NCBI GenBank assembly: GCA_905215965.1
Contig: CAJMSD010000001.1
Span: 124,001-188,000 of the forward strand
Source of the DNA: an uncultured bacterium
Lineage (GTDB): Bacteria > Bacillota > Clostridia > Oscillospirales > Ruminococcaceae
DNA: 64,000 nt
Reading direction: 5' to 3'
Made by a program: the position numbers and the translations under genes. Positions 49,565-58,791 of the stretch are shown here, piece by piece (the first letter of the stretch is position 1; the number at the start of each line of letters is the position of its first letter). The notes beneath the pieces were generated by a model. The model was not told where the DNA came from. It worked only from the letters and a program-made list of their open reading frames with translations, and searched no databases.

Positions 49565-50068
49565 ATGGATAATCAGTACGTGATAGGAGTTCTTGTTCTT
49601 AACGTTTCGGGCGTTTTGTCGAGAGTTTCGGGTATGTTTACCAGACGAAGCTTCAATATCGACAGCCTTACGGTAGGCGAGACGGAATCCACGGGATTTT
49701 CGCGTATAACCATCGCTTTTCACGGCGATGAATATATAAAGGAACAGATAGTAAAGCAGCTTGAAAAGCTGCATGAGGTCAAGGAGGTGGACGTCCTTGA
49801 CAAAAACGAGACAGTTATCCGTGAGATGCTTCTCATAAAGGTGAGAAATTCGGCTGATTTCCGTCAGGATATAATGACGGCGGTCGAGATATTCCGCTCA
49901 AAAATCGTTGATTACTCCGCAGACGCGCTTATATGCGAGCTTACGGGAGAAACTTCAAAAATAGACGCTTTTATCGAGCTGCTTAAACCCTTTGGCATAA
50001 TCGAAATGTGCCGAACGGGAATAGTTGCTCTCGAAAGAGGCGGAAATTGCTTAAAAACGCTTCAATAG
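49565..50068 (+). CDS. ilvN: Acetolactate synthase, small (regulatory) subunit
   Basis: The ATG at 49565 behind AGAGGTGAG gives 167 residues, as expected for IlvN/IlvH. The N-terminal ACT domain (about 3-75) reads VIGVLVLNVSGVLSRVSGMF, then TRRSFNIDSLTVGETESTGF, and binds valine for feedback control. The C-terminal domain (about 80-160) completes the regulatory subunit. It pairs with IlvB encoded just upstream. Confidence 0.96.
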   Translation: MDNQYVIGVLVLNVSGVLSRVSGMFTRRSFNIDSLTVGETESTGFSRITIAFHGDEYIKEQIVKQLEKLHEVKEVDVLDKNETVIREMLLIKVRNSADFRQDIMTAVEIFRSKIVDYSADALICELTGETSKIDAFIELLKPFGIIEMCRTGIVALERGGNCLKTLQ

Positions 50069-50100
50069 GCGATGAAATTATTATAAAGGAGTCTTTTATT

Positions 50101-51138
50101 ATGAACACTACAGCTAAGGTTTTTTATGAACAGGACTGCGATCTTTCGCTTCTTTACGGAAAGACGATAGCGGTTATCGGCTACGGAAGCCAGGGTCACG
50201 CTCACGCGCTTAACGCCAAGGAATCGCTCGGCGATAACGGCAGAGTTATTGTCGGTCTTTACGAGGGCTCAAAATCATGGGATAAGGCAGTAAAACAGGG
50301 CTTTGAGGTCTATACGGCTGCCGAGGCAGCAAAACAGGCGGATATTATCATGATCCTTATCAACGACGAAAAACAGGCTGCTATGTATAAAAAGGATATC
50401 GCTCCTAACCTTGAGCCGGGCAATATGCTGATGTTTGCTCACGGCTTCGCTATCCACTTCGGACAGATCGTTCCTCCGGCAGACGTTGACGTTACAATGA
50501 TCGCTCCAAAGGGACCGGGACACACCGTAAGAAGCGAGTATCAGGCAGGCAAGGGCGTTCCGTGTCTTGTTGCCGTTCAGCAGGACGCTACAGGCAAGGC
50601 TCAGGATATGGCTCTGGCTTACGGTCTTGCTATCGGCGGAGCAAGAGCAGGCGTTCTTGAAACTACATTCAGAACAGAGACCGAAACCGACCTCTTCGGC
50701 GAACAGGCTGTTCTCTGCGGCGGCGTGTGCGCTCTTATGCAGGCAGGCTATGAAACTCTTGTTGAGGCAGGCTACGACCCGAGAAACGCTTACTTCGAGT
50801 GCATTCACGAAATGAAGCTTATCGTTGATCTTATCTACCAGAGCGGCTTTGCAGGTATGAGATATTCTATCTCGAATACGGCTGAATACGGCGATTATAT
50901 CACAGGTCCTAAGCTTATTACGGAAGAGACCAAAAAGACTATGAAGCAGATACTGAAAAATATTCAGGACGGCTCGTTTGCCAAGGAGTTTCTCCTCGAT
51001 ATGTCGGAAGCAGGCGGACAGGCTCACTTCAGAGCTATGAGAAAGCTTGCCGCAGAACATCCGTCCGAAAAGGTCGGCGCAGAGGTAAGAAAGCTCTACA
51101 GCTGGAACAACGAGGACGACAAGCTTATCAATAACTGA
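50101..51138 (+). CDS. ilvC: Ketol-acid reductoisomerase
   Basis: The ATG at 50101 behind AAAGGAG gives 345 residues, the short class I form. The enzyme isomerises and reduces acetolactate with NAD(P)H. The Rossmann motif is IAVIGYGSQGHAHALNAKES. Magnesium-site residues lie in FRTETETDLFGEQAVLCGG, and CIHEMKLIVDLIYQSGFAGM is the C-terminal knotted-domain signature. The open frame upstream of 50101 overlaps ilvN and is not coding here. Confidence 0.97.
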   Translation: MNTTAKVFYEQDCDLSLLYGKTIAVIGYGSQGHAHALNAKESLGDNGRVIVGLYEGSKSWDKAVKQGFEVYTAAEAAKQADIIMILINDEKQAAMYKKDIAPNLEPGNMLMFAHGFAIHFGQIVPPADVDVTMIAPKGPGHTVRSEYQAGKGVPCLVAVQQDATGKAQDMALAYGLAIGGARAGVLETTFRTETETDLFGEQAVLCGGVCALMQAGYETLVEAGYDPRNAYFECIHEMKLIVDLIYQSGFAGMRYSISNTAEYGDYITGPKLITEETKKTMKQILKNIQDGSFAKEFLLDMSEAGGQAHFRAMRKLAAEHPSEKVGAEVRKLYSWNNEDDKLINN

Positions 51139-51192
51139 TCGGCGGACTGATTTTGCGCGTTCCAAAAAAATATAAATCTGAGGTGAAATAAA

Positions 51193-52857
51193 ATGAGCGG
51201 AAATTATTTTTGCGACGGAGTTGAAATGGCTTCGCAGCGTTCTCTTTTCAATGCGCTCGGACACACTAAAGAGGAAATGAAACGTCCTCTGGTCGGTATT
51301 GTTTCGTCCTACAATGAAATAGTGCCGGGACATATGAACATCGACAAAATCGTTGACGCCGTCAAGCTCGGCGTCGCAATGGCAGGAGGAACTCCCGTTG
51401 TATTTCCTGCTATCGCGGTCTGCGACGGTATCGCTATGGGTCATGCAGGCATGAGATATTCGCTGGTAACGCGCGATCTTATCGCCGATTCTACGGAATG
51501 TATGGCTCTTGCGCACCGTTTCGACGCTCTTGTTATGGTCCCGAACTGCGATAAGAACGTTCCCGGACTTCTCATGGCTGCGGCTCGTATAAACGTTCCG
51601 ACTATTTTCGTCAGCGGAGGTCCTATGCTTGCAGGTCGCGTCAAGGGAAAGAAAGCGAGTCTTTCCTCCATGTTTGAAGCGGTAGGAGCTTATACTGCCG
51701 GTAAAATTTCTGCCGAGGACGTTGAAGAATATGAAAATAAAGCCTGTCCTACCTGCGGCTCGTGCTCGGGTATGTATACGGCGAATTCCATGAACTGTCT
51801 CACCGAAGCACTCGGCATGGGACTCAGAGGAAACGGAACGATCCCTGCCGTTTACTCCGAGAGAATAAAGCTTGCAAAGACTGCCGGAATGCAGGTTATG
51901 GAGCTTTACAGAAGAAATATACGTCCGCTCGATATCATGACGGAAAAGGCGTTTTACAACGCTCTTACGGCGGATATGGCTCTTGGCTGTTCGACGAACA
52001 GTATGCTTCATCTTCCTGCTATCGCCAACGAGTGCGGAGTTGAAATCAACCTCGATATCGCAAACGAGATCAGCGCGAGAACTCCGAATCTCTGTCACCT
52101 TGCTCCCGCAGGTCATACTTATATGGAGGATCTCAACGAGGCAGGCGGAGTTTATGCAGTCCTCAACGAGCTTTCAAAGAAGAGCCTTATCAATATGGAC
52201 TGCATGACCGTTACGGGTAAGACTGTCGGCGAAAATATTACAAATTGTATAAATAAAGATCCCGAAACTATCCGTCCCATAGACGATCCCTACAGCGAAA
52301 CGGGCGGAATAGCCGTGCTCAGAGGAAATCTTGCTCCTGACAGCTGCGTTGTCAAGAGAAGCGCGGTCGCTTCCGAAATGCTCGTTCACAGAGGCCCTGC
52401 GAGAGTTTTCGACAGCGAAGAGGAAGCGATAAAGGTCATCTACGGCGGCGGAATCAAGGCAGGAGACGTTGTTGTTATCCGCTATGAGGGACCTGCAGGC
52501 GGTCCGGGAATGAGAGAGATGCTTGCGCCGACTTCCGCAATTCAGGGCGCAGGTCTCGGCTCGACGGTCGCACTTATCACGGACGGACGCTTCTCGGGCG
52601 CGACAAGAGGTGCGGCGATAGGTCACGTTTCTCCCGAAGCCGTCAACGGCGGTACTATCGCTTACGTCAAGGACGGCGATATGATCTCGATAGATATCCC
52701 GAACTACAGCATTACTCTCGAGGTCTCCGACGAGGAGCTTGCCGAGCGTAAAATGACCATGCCTATCAAGAAAAAGGAAAACATCACAGGTTATCTCAAG
52801 CGTTATGCTTCTATGGTTTCTTCTGCCGATAAGGGAGCTATTATAAATAAAAAGTGA
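51193..52857 (+). CDS. ilvD: Dihydroxy-acid dehydratase
   Basis: The 554-residue Fe-S enzyme dehydrates dihydroxy-isovalerate and dihydroxy-methylvalerate. Family signatures are PNCDKNVPGLLMAAARINVP (first cluster Cys), CPTCGSCSGMYTANSMNCL (second cluster Cys pair) and the C-terminal ALITDGRFSGATRGAAIGHV. It lies 54 bases after ilvC with GAGGTGA as ribosome site, in the same operon. A long minus-strand frame overlapping it is a shadow. Confidence 0.97.
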   Translation: MSGNYFCDGVEMASQRSLFNALGHTKEEMKRPLVGIVSSYNEIVPGHMNIDKIVDAVKLGVAMAGGTPVVFPAIAVCDGIAMGHAGMRYSLVTRDLIADSTECMALAHRFDALVMVPNCDKNVPGLLMAAARINVPTIFVSGGPMLAGRVKGKKASLSSMFEAVGAYTAGKISAEDVEEYENKACPTCGSCSGMYTANSMNCLTEALGMGLRGNGTIPAVYSERIKLAKTAGMQVMELYRRNIRPLDIMTEKAFYNALTADMALGCSTNSMLHLPAIANECGVEINLDIANEISARTPNLCHLAPAGHTYMEDLNEAGGVYAVLNELSKKSLINMDCMTVTGKTVGENITNCINKDPETIRPIDDPYSETGGIAVLRGNLAPDSCVVKRSAVASEMLVHRGPARVFDSEEEAIKVIYGGGIKAGDVVVIRYEGPAGGPGMREMLAPTSAIQGAGLGSTVALITDGRFSGATRGAAIGHVSPEAVNGGTIAYVKDGDMISIDIPNYSITLEVSDEELAERKMTMPIKKKENITGYLKRYASMVSSADKGAIINKK

Positions 52858-52889
52858 AGCCGTTAGGATAGATCGATCAGGGGGTCTTT

Positions 52890-53273
52890 ATGAATATCAC
52901 TGAAAAAAAGGTAAAAGAAACCGAAGCCAGAACCTATGCGTATTTATCAAGCGTTGTTATTGGATTCCTGTTCGCAGAGATACTATTGCTTATCTATTAT
53001 TTGATTGAATACCTTACAGATCACACTAACGAAGAAGCTTATGTTGAGGAATTACATCATGATGTTGATCTGAATGGACTTTTGGTATTCGGTTGTCTGG
53101 GAGTAATTTTAATATTAGCATTATTTTTCGTTCTGCGGTTCTGGATACGAAAAATAAAATGCATTGAAAAAAGACTTTCGGTGATAATTATTTCAGGAGC
53201 TCTAACGCTTTCTTTAATTCCCGTATGGGGTTATATTACGATACTGATATTGGCAATAACAGATCTATTATGA
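52890..53273 (+). CDS. Small membrane protein inside the ilv-leu operon
   Basis: I do not recognise this 127-residue protein. It has three predicted transmembrane segments (about 20-40, YLSSVVIGFLFAEILLLIYY; about 63-83, LLVFGCLGVILILALFFVLR; about 98-124) and short charged loops. The gene follows ilvD by 32 bases with CAGGGGG as ribosome site and precedes leuC by 32 bases. It is AT-richer than ilvD and leuC, so it may be a late insertion into the operon. A transport or regulatory role in branched-chain metabolism is possible but unsupported. Confidence 0.7.
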   Translation: MNITEKKVKETEARTYAYLSSVVIGFLFAEILLLIYYLIEYLTDHTNEEAYVEELHHDVDLNGLLVFGCLGVILILALFFVLRFWIRKIKCIEKRLSVIIISGALTLSLIPVWGYITILILAITDLL

Positions 53274-53305
53274 TATTAAATTTATATTTGAAAGGAATGA
53301 TAAAC

Positions 53306-54574
53306 ATGGGTATGACAATGACGCAGAAAATACTTGCGGCTCATTGCGGACTTGAATCGGTACAGACAGGGCAGCTTATTCTTGCCGACCTCGATTTAGT
53401 CCTCGGCAACGACATCACATCGCCCGTTGCCATAAAGGAGTTTGCAAAGCTTAATAAAACAGGCGTTTTCGATAAAGATAAGATCACAATGGTCATGGAT
53501 CATTTTGCTCCCAACAAGGACATCAAGGCTGCCGAGCAGTGCAAAATGTGCCGTGATTTCTGCGGAGAAAAGGAAGTTACTCACTTCTACGACGTAGGCG
53601 AAATGGGAATCGAGCACGCTCTGCTCCCCGAAAAAGGTCTTGTAACGGCAGGAAACGTTGTTATCGGAGCTGACTCCCACACCTGCACATACGGCGCTCT
53701 CGGAGCGTTCTCCACGGGCGTAGGCTCGACCGATATGGCTTGCGGAATGGCAATAGGCAAGGCATGGTTCAAGGTTCCGTCCGCGATAAAATTCAATCTC
53801 ACGGGTAAGCTCCGGAAATACGTTTCGGGCAAGGACGTTATTCTCCACATCATCGGAATGATCGGCGTAGACGGAGCTTTATACCGCTCTATGGAATTCA
53901 CGGGAGAGGGACTTTCCACGCTCACAATGGCAGACCGTCTGTGCATTTCAAACATGGCTGTCGAGGCAGGAGCTAAAAACGGTATCTTCGAGGTCGACGA
54001 TATCACTCTTGAATACATAAAGGAGCACGGAGTTGCCGAGCCTGCAATCTACAAGGCTGACGAGGACGCAGCTTACGACGAGGTCATCGGCATCGACCTT
54101 TCTTCTATCCAGCCGACCGTTGCGTTTCCTCATCTTCCCGAAAACGCCAAAGCCTTCGATCAGTTCGGCGATATCAAAATAGATCAGGTCGTTATCGGCT
54201 CGTGTACCAATGGCAGACTTGAAGATCTTATTGCTGCCGCCGAGATCATGAAAGGCAGAAAATGCGCTAAAAACGTAAGAGTTATCGTTATCCCTGCAAC
54301 GCAGAGGATCTATCTTGAAGCTATGGAAATGGGACTTCTCAAGATCTTCATCGAAAGCGGAGCAGTAGTCTCCACTCCGACCTGCGGCCCGTGTCTCGGC
54401 GGATATATGGGGATCCTCGCGGCAGGAGAACGCGCAGTAACTACGACAAACCGCAACTTTGTTGGAAGAATGGGTCACGTTGAATCGGAGGTTTATCTTG
54501 CAAGTCCGGCTGTTGCTGCGGCAAGCGCGATCACAGGAAAAATTTCAAGTCCGTGGGAGGTAATGAGCAAATGA
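53306..54574 (+). CDS. leuC: 3-isopropylmalate dehydratase, large subunit
   Basis: The ATG at 53306 follows AAAGGAATG and gives 422 residues, the shorter aconitase-superfamily form found in Firmicutes. With LeuD it isomerises 2- to 3-isopropylmalate using a 4Fe-4S cluster. Motifs: DHFAPNKDIKAAEQCKMCRD, IGADSHTCTYGALGAFSTGV, and the cluster ligands in VIGSCTNGRLEDLIAAAEI and STPTCGPCLGGYMGILAAGE. Its stop overlaps leuD by four bases, as expected for a 1:1 complex. Confidence 0.96.
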   Translation: MGMTMTQKILAAHCGLESVQTGQLILADLDLVLGNDITSPVAIKEFAKLNKTGVFDKDKITMVMDHFAPNKDIKAAEQCKMCRDFCGEKEVTHFYDVGEMGIEHALLPEKGLVTAGNVVIGADSHTCTYGALGAFSTGVGSTDMACGMAIGKAWFKVPSAIKFNLTGKLRKYVSGKDVILHIIGMIGVDGALYRSMEFTGEGLSTLTMADRLCISNMAVEAGAKNGIFEVDDITLEYIKEHGVAEPAIYKADEDAAYDEVIGIDLSSIQPTVAFPHLPENAKAFDQFGDIKIDQVVIGSCTNGRLEDLIAAAEIMKGRKCAKNVRVIVIPATQRIYLEAMEMGLLKIFIESGAVVSTPTCGPCLGGYMGILAAGERAVTTTNRNFVGRMGHVESEVYLASPAVAAASAITGKISSPWEVMSK

Positions 54575-55065
54575 AATATACAGGAAATGTTATAAAATAC
54601 GGCGATAACGTCGATACGGACGTTATTATCCCGGCACGCTACCTCAACACCAGCGATCATGCCGAGCTTGCTTCGCACTGTATGGAGGATCTCGACAAGA
54701 CCTTTGTAAGCCGCGTTCAGCCGAGTGATATCATCACGGCAGGACAGAATTTCGGCTGCGGCTCTTCCCGTGAGCACGCTCCTATCGCTATCAAGGCAAG
54801 CGGAGTTTCTCTCGTTATCGCAAAGAGCTTCGCAAGAATTTTCTACAGAAACTCGATCAATATCGGTCTCGCCATCGTGGAGTGTCCCGAAGCCGTTGAC
54901 GGTATTGGTGAGGGCGATAAGGTCGAAGCCGACCTGGATAACGGTATTATCCGCAACCTTACTACGGGCAGGGAGTACAAGACTGCTCCGTTCCCTGAGT
55001 TTATCCAGAAGATCATCGAAAACGGCGGACTGATTAATTCTATCGCTGAGGGTGTTATTAAGTAA
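54571..55065 (+). CDS. leuD: 3-isopropylmalate dehydratase, small subunit
   Basis: The ATG at 54571 overlaps the leuC stop and gives 164 residues. The swivel-domain motifs are KYGDNVDTDVIIPARYLNTS and NFGCGSSREHAPIAIKASGV, followed by SFARIFYRNSINIGLAI. It completes the substrate site with LeuC. Repeat copy B separates it from leuB, an unusual place for a hairpin-rich element because it lies inside the operon. Confidence 0.96.
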   Translation: MKYTGNVIKYGDNVDTDVIIPARYLNTSDHAELASHCMEDLDKTFVSRVQPSDIITAGQNFGCGSSREHAPIAIKASGVSLVIAKSFARIFYRNSINIGLAIVECPEAVDGIGEGDKVEADLDNGIIRNLTTGREYKTAPFPEFIQKIIENGGLINSIAEGVIK

Positions 55066-55129
55066 TTTTGTTTTGCTGACGGTTAATTAAAGGGAGACTC
55101 CGTCTCTTTGACTTGTTAAAAATTGTGTG

Positions 55130-55366
55130 TTGACCAATGTCGGGATTCCAAAGGGATTTTATCCCCTTGGCAGAGTCCAGAGGCGGCGCCTTTGGTGGGG
55201 TGTGGGGCAAAGCCCCGCATACCGTAGGGCGCTCCGCAAAGGGTGAATTTCAAAACAGTCCGGTGGACTGTTTGAAAGAGGTGATTCCCCATAGTGTGGG
55301 GAAATGTCGCAAAGCGACAAAGGGGACGGCACGTAGTGCGCCCTGCAAGAGAGGGCGTTCTTTTGA
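55130..55366 (+). repeat. Dispersed hairpin repeat, copy B
   Basis: The order of parts matches copy C: CCAAAGGGATTTTATCCCCTTGG hairpin (split here), GCAGAGTCCAGAGGCGGCGC block, TGGGGCAAAGCCCCGC hairpin, CAAAACAGTCC/GGACTGTTT hairpin and an AGAGAGGGCGTTCT end. About 60 extra bases (about 55280-55340, including CCCCATAGTGTGGGG and GTCGCAAAGCGAC hairpins) are inserted before the last hairpin. It lies between leuD and leuB. Confidence 0.85.
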
Positions 55367-55461
55367 AACATATCATTTTTCACAGACGTTTGTCTGACAA
55401 AATCCCCTTTAATCAACGCGGCAAATCAAAACAATTAACAGTACAAAGGAGATATTCTATA

Positions 55462-56538
55462 ATGGAATTTAATATCGCACTTCTTAAAGGCGACGGCATA
55501 GGTCCGGAGATAGTGGACAGCGCCGTTGCTGTGCTTGAAAAAACAGCCGAAAAGTTCGGCCATAAATTTAATTTTACTCCTTATCTTATAGGCGGCTGCG
55601 CTATCGACGCAACAGGCAGGCCGCTTCCGCAGGAAACAGTTGACGGCTGTCTTGCAAGCGACAGCGTTCTTCTCGGAGCTGTAGGCGGCCCTAAGTGGGA
55701 CGACCAGCCGGGAAATAACCGTCCCGAAAAGGCTCTCCTCGGAATCCGTTCCGCTTTGGAGCTTTTCACAAATCTTCGTCCTGCAACTCTTTATCCTGCA
55801 CTCAGAGCCGCTTCTCCTCTCAAAGATGAAATTGTCGGCGACGGATTCGATATCATGATAGTCCGCGAGCTTACGGGCGGAATTTACTTCGGCGACAGAG
55901 GCTACAGACAGGGTAAATACGGCGAAGAAGCCTACGACACCGAAGCCTACAGCGTTACGGAGATCGAGCGCATCGGACGTGTCGCTTTTGAGACTGCCAT
56001 GAAGCGCAGCAAGCGCGTTACAAGCATCGATAAGGCTAACGTTCTTGAATCCTCACGTCTTTGGAGAAAGACCATGCATAAGCTTGCCGAGGAGTATCCC
56101 GAGGTCGAATACGGCGATATGTTCGTTGACAATGCAGCTATGCAGCTTGTGAGAAATCCAAAGCAGTTTGACGTTATCGTAACTTCGAATATGTTCGGGG
56201 ATATCCTTTCCGACGAGGCTTCGCAGATAACAGGCTCTATCGGAATGCTTGCTTCGGCTTCACTCGGAGCAGCGACAAGAGGTATGTACGAGCCTATTCA
56301 CGGCAGCGCGCCCGATATCGCTGGTCAGAACAAGGCTAATCCTATCGCCACTATCCTTTCCGCGGCAATGATGCTCCGTTATTCCTTCGGTCTTTCCGAG
56401 GAAGCAGACTGCATCGAAAAAGCCGTTGACAAGGTTCTTAACGACGGCTGGAGAACTGCCGACCTTATGGGAAGCGCGGAGGGAACTCCTCTTACCTGCA
56501 CCGAAATGACTGAAAAAGTATTGGAAGCGATCGTGTAA
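55462..56538 (+). CDS. leuB: 3-isopropylmalate dehydrogenase
   Basis: The ATG at 55462 behind AAAGGAG gives 358 residues; the longer open frame reads through the repeat. LeuB oxidises and decarboxylates 3-isopropylmalate with NAD+. Motifs: LLKGDGIGPEIVDSAVAVLE, LGAVGGPKWDDQPG, MIVRELTGGIYFGDRGYRQG and the NAD/metal region MFGDILSDEASQITGSIGM. The AAA ATPase gene starts one base after its stop. Confidence 0.97.
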   Translation: MEFNIALLKGDGIGPEIVDSAVAVLEKTAEKFGHKFNFTPYLIGGCAIDATGRPLPQETVDGCLASDSVLLGAVGGPKWDDQPGNNRPEKALLGIRSALELFTNLRPATLYPALRAASPLKDEIVGDGFDIMIVRELTGGIYFGDRGYRQGKYGEEAYDTEAYSVTEIERIGRVAFETAMKRSKRVTSIDKANVLESSRLWRKTMHKLAEEYPEVEYGDMFVDNAAMQLVRNPKQFDVIVTSNMFGDILSDEASQITGSIGMLASASLGAATRGMYEPIHGSAPDIAGQNKANPIATILSAAMMLRYSFGLSEEADCIEKAVDKVLNDGWRTADLMGSAEGTPLTCTEMTEKVLEAIV

Positions 56539-56539
56539 A

Positions 56540-57754
56540 ATGAACGGCAAATTTAAAGCTATCGGCTGCGGGATCGGCTCTGCTGCGGTATTCCGCGGTC
56601 TCCTCGGCGATGAAGTTATAAGCGGTCTTTGGCAGCTTCTTGACGGTGGCTGCGGGGACGTTTCCGTGAATGTCTGCAGCTACTCCGATTTTGTGGCAAA
56701 GCTCTATAAAAACGGAGCGGATCTGAGCGAATATGTCCTGAAAGCGGTTCTTGAGGACGAAAATTTTTATATTGCAGGAAAGGCTGCCGGAAAGAAATTC
56801 GATCCGCTTATTGAGAAAGCGGTTGAAAACGAGCTTAAGGTTTTTCAGGAGCTTTCGCAAGTCACCCCGTCCGAGATCAGGGCGGAGTTAGGCTACGGCG
56901 GATTTCTTCCCGAGTGGAAAAATACGGAGTTCGACTTTGCAGAGGAATACAAAAAACGTATCGAAAACGTCGGACAGTGCGGCTACGGCAAGTTTGCGCG
57001 AAACAGAATGTTTATCCTCAGAAACGGCGGAATCGTTCCCGTTAAGCACCCCGATAAGCAGAGCCTTTCCGCGCTTTTCGGCTACGAAAGAGAGCGGAAA
57101 GCCGTTATCGACAATACCCTTGCTCTTCTCAGCGGAAAGCCGGCGCAGAACGTTCTGCTTTACGGCGACGCAGGAACGGGAAAATCCTCGACGGTAAAGG
57201 CTGTTGTAAACGAATTTGCGGACAGAGGCCTGCGCCTGATCGAAATAACAAAGGAACAGCTGGGCGATATTCCCGATATCATCGAGAGCATAAGCGCCAA
57301 TCCGCTGAAATTTATAATTTTTATAGACGACCTTTCATTTTCTGCGGACGAGGATCGCTTCGGTGCGCTTAAAGCGGCTCTCGAAGGCTCTGTTTCGGCA
57401 AGATCGGATAACGCTGCCGTGTATGCGACAAGCAACCGCCGTCATCTGGTAAAGGAAAGCTTTTCGTCACGCGAGGGCGACGATATTCACAGAAACGATA
57501 CGATACAGGAAACGATCTCGCTTTCCGCGCGTTTCGGACTTACGATAGGCTTTTACAGACCGGATAAGGCGAAATATCTTGAAATAGTCGGAAAGCTTGC
57601 CAAAGCTGCCGGTATCGATGCGGAGAAAAACGCGCTTGAGCTTAAAGCCGAATCCTTTGCTATGAAATGCGGAGGACGTTCGGGCAGAACTGCCGAGCAG
57701 TTCATCAACAGCCTGCGCAGTGAACGGGCGAAAAAAACAGACGCTTGCTCTTGA
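56540..57754 (+). CDS. DUF815-family AAA ATPase
   Basis: The 404-residue protein has a helical N-terminal part (about 1-170) and a P-loop domain (about 180-400) typical of DUF815. Walker A is YGDAGTGKSSTVKAVV (about 208-223), Walker B KFIIFIDDLSF (about 257-267), and TSNRRHLVKESFSSREGDDI is the conserved sensor region of this family. The arginine-rich RFGLTIGFYRPDKAKYLEIV follows. The cellular role of DUF815 ATPases is not known to me. It is translated directly after leuB but has no evident link to leucine synthesis. Confidence 0.9.
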   Translation: MNGKFKAIGCGIGSAAVFRGLLGDEVISGLWQLLDGGCGDVSVNVCSYSDFVAKLYKNGADLSEYVLKAVLEDENFYIAGKAAGKKFDPLIEKAVENELKVFQELSQVTPSEIRAELGYGGFLPEWKNTEFDFAEEYKKRIENVGQCGYGKFARNRMFILRNGGIVPVKHPDKQSLSALFGYERERKAVIDNTLALLSGKPAQNVLLYGDAGTGKSSTVKAVVNEFADRGLRLIEITKEQLGDIPDIIESISANPLKFIIFIDDLSFSADEDRFGALKAALEGSVSARSDNAAVYATSNRRHLVKESFSSREGDDIHRNDTIQETISLSARFGLTIGFYRPDKAKYLEIVGKLAKAAGIDAEKNALELKAESFAMKCGGRSGRTAEQFINSLRSERAKKTDACS

Positions 57755-57779
57755 CAAAACTTATTAGGCAGGGTATACT
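57751..57779 (+). promoter_or_regulatory. Promoter of nadA-hydE
   Basis: TTGACA (57751-57756), 17 bases, TATACT (57774-57779). The -35 box overlaps the ATPase stop codon. Confidence 0.8.
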
Positions 57780-57855
57780 TTGAACAGTGAAAAGTAATAA
57801 AATCGATCGGAATCACGATCGGAAAACTGAAAATTATTATTACAGGAGATTGCTT

Positions 57856-58788
57856 ATGACTATATGCGAGCTTCAGAAGGAGATACTCCGACTGAAAAAA
57901 GAAACAAATACGGCTGTTCTTGCCCACAGCTATCAGGCAAGAGAGATCGTTGAGATCGCCGATTATACGGGAGACAGCTATAAGCTCAGCGTTGACGCAA
58001 AGGGTCTTGATGCGGAAAATATTCTTTTCTGCGGAGTTCACTTTATGGCTGAGACCGCAAAAATGCTGTCGCCGCAGAAGAGAGTGTTCCTTGCGAACAG
58101 AGAGGCAGGCTGTCCTATGGCGGAGCAGATGGACAGGGATATCATCTCTCAGCTCAAGGCTGCCGAGCCCGAACGCGCCGTTGTTGCGTATATTAATACT
58201 ACGGCTTCGCTTAAAACGGTATGCGACGTGTGCGTTACGTCGTCGAGCGCGGTTAAGATTGTAAGCGCCATGGAAAACGATAAGATATTGTTCATACCAG
58301 ACTGCAACCTCGGCGACTTCGTTAAAAGAAACTGTCCCGAAAAGGATATAAAGCTGCTTCACGGCGGCTGTCCCACTCATGCGGCAGTATCCGTTAAAGA
58401 GGTTGAAAAGATAAAGTCTGAACATCCGGATGCTCTGTTCCTCGTTCATCCCGAATGTCAGCCTTCCGTGACCGGGCTTGCCGATTATGTCGGCTCTACA
58501 TCGGGTATCATGGACTTTGCAAAGAGATCCGATGCAAAGGAATTCATCATCGGAACGGAAACGTCTATCGCGGAGCATCTCCAGTACGAGTGTCCCGATA
58601 AGAAATTCTATCCCGTTACAAAGAATATCGTCTGCCGCAACATGAAGATAACTACTCTGCCCGACGTTTACAATTCTCTCATGGGCATCAAGAACGGCAC
58701 GGACGATGCTTTTGAGATCGTTATGGACGGCAGCCTTATTTCGGAAGCGAGAAAGTGCATCGACGAAATGATAAGGCTGGGCGGCTGA
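57856..58788 (+). CDS. nadA: Quinolinate synthase
   Basis: The ATG at 57856 behind ACAGGAG gives 310 residues, the usual NadA length. NadA condenses iminoaspartate and dihydroxyacetone phosphate to quinolinate for NAD synthesis. Three cluster cysteines are visible: FCGVHFMAETAKML (Cys 59), HPECQPSV and the C-terminal NIVCRNMKITTL. The motif AHSYQAREIVEIADYTGDSY lies at the N-terminus. nadB and nadC are not adjacent; hydE follows after three bases. Confidence 0.96.
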   Translation: MTICELQKEILRLKKETNTAVLAHSYQAREIVEIADYTGDSYKLSVDAKGLDAENILFCGVHFMAETAKMLSPQKRVFLANREAGCPMAEQMDRDIISQLKAAEPERAVVAYINTTASLKTVCDVCVTSSSAVKIVSAMENDKILFIPDCNLGDFVKRNCPEKDIKLLHGGCPTHAAVSVKEVEKIKSEHPDALFLVHPECQPSVTGLADYVGSTSGIMDFAKRSDAKEFIIGTETSIAEHLQYECPDKKFYPVTKNIVCRNMKITTLPDVYNSLMGIKNGTDDAFEIVMDGSLISEARKCIDEMIRLGG

Positions 58789-58791
58789 GTT

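Noticed and set aside
50275..52116. Minus-strand frame of 613 codons across ilvC and ilvD
   Set aside because: Both plus-strand genes are conserved enzymes. The frame is a codon-bias shadow.
55137..55397. Open frames of 85-86 codons in repeat copy B, and similar ones in copies A and C
   Set aside because: They arise from the hairpin repeat, differ between copies and lack ribosome sites.
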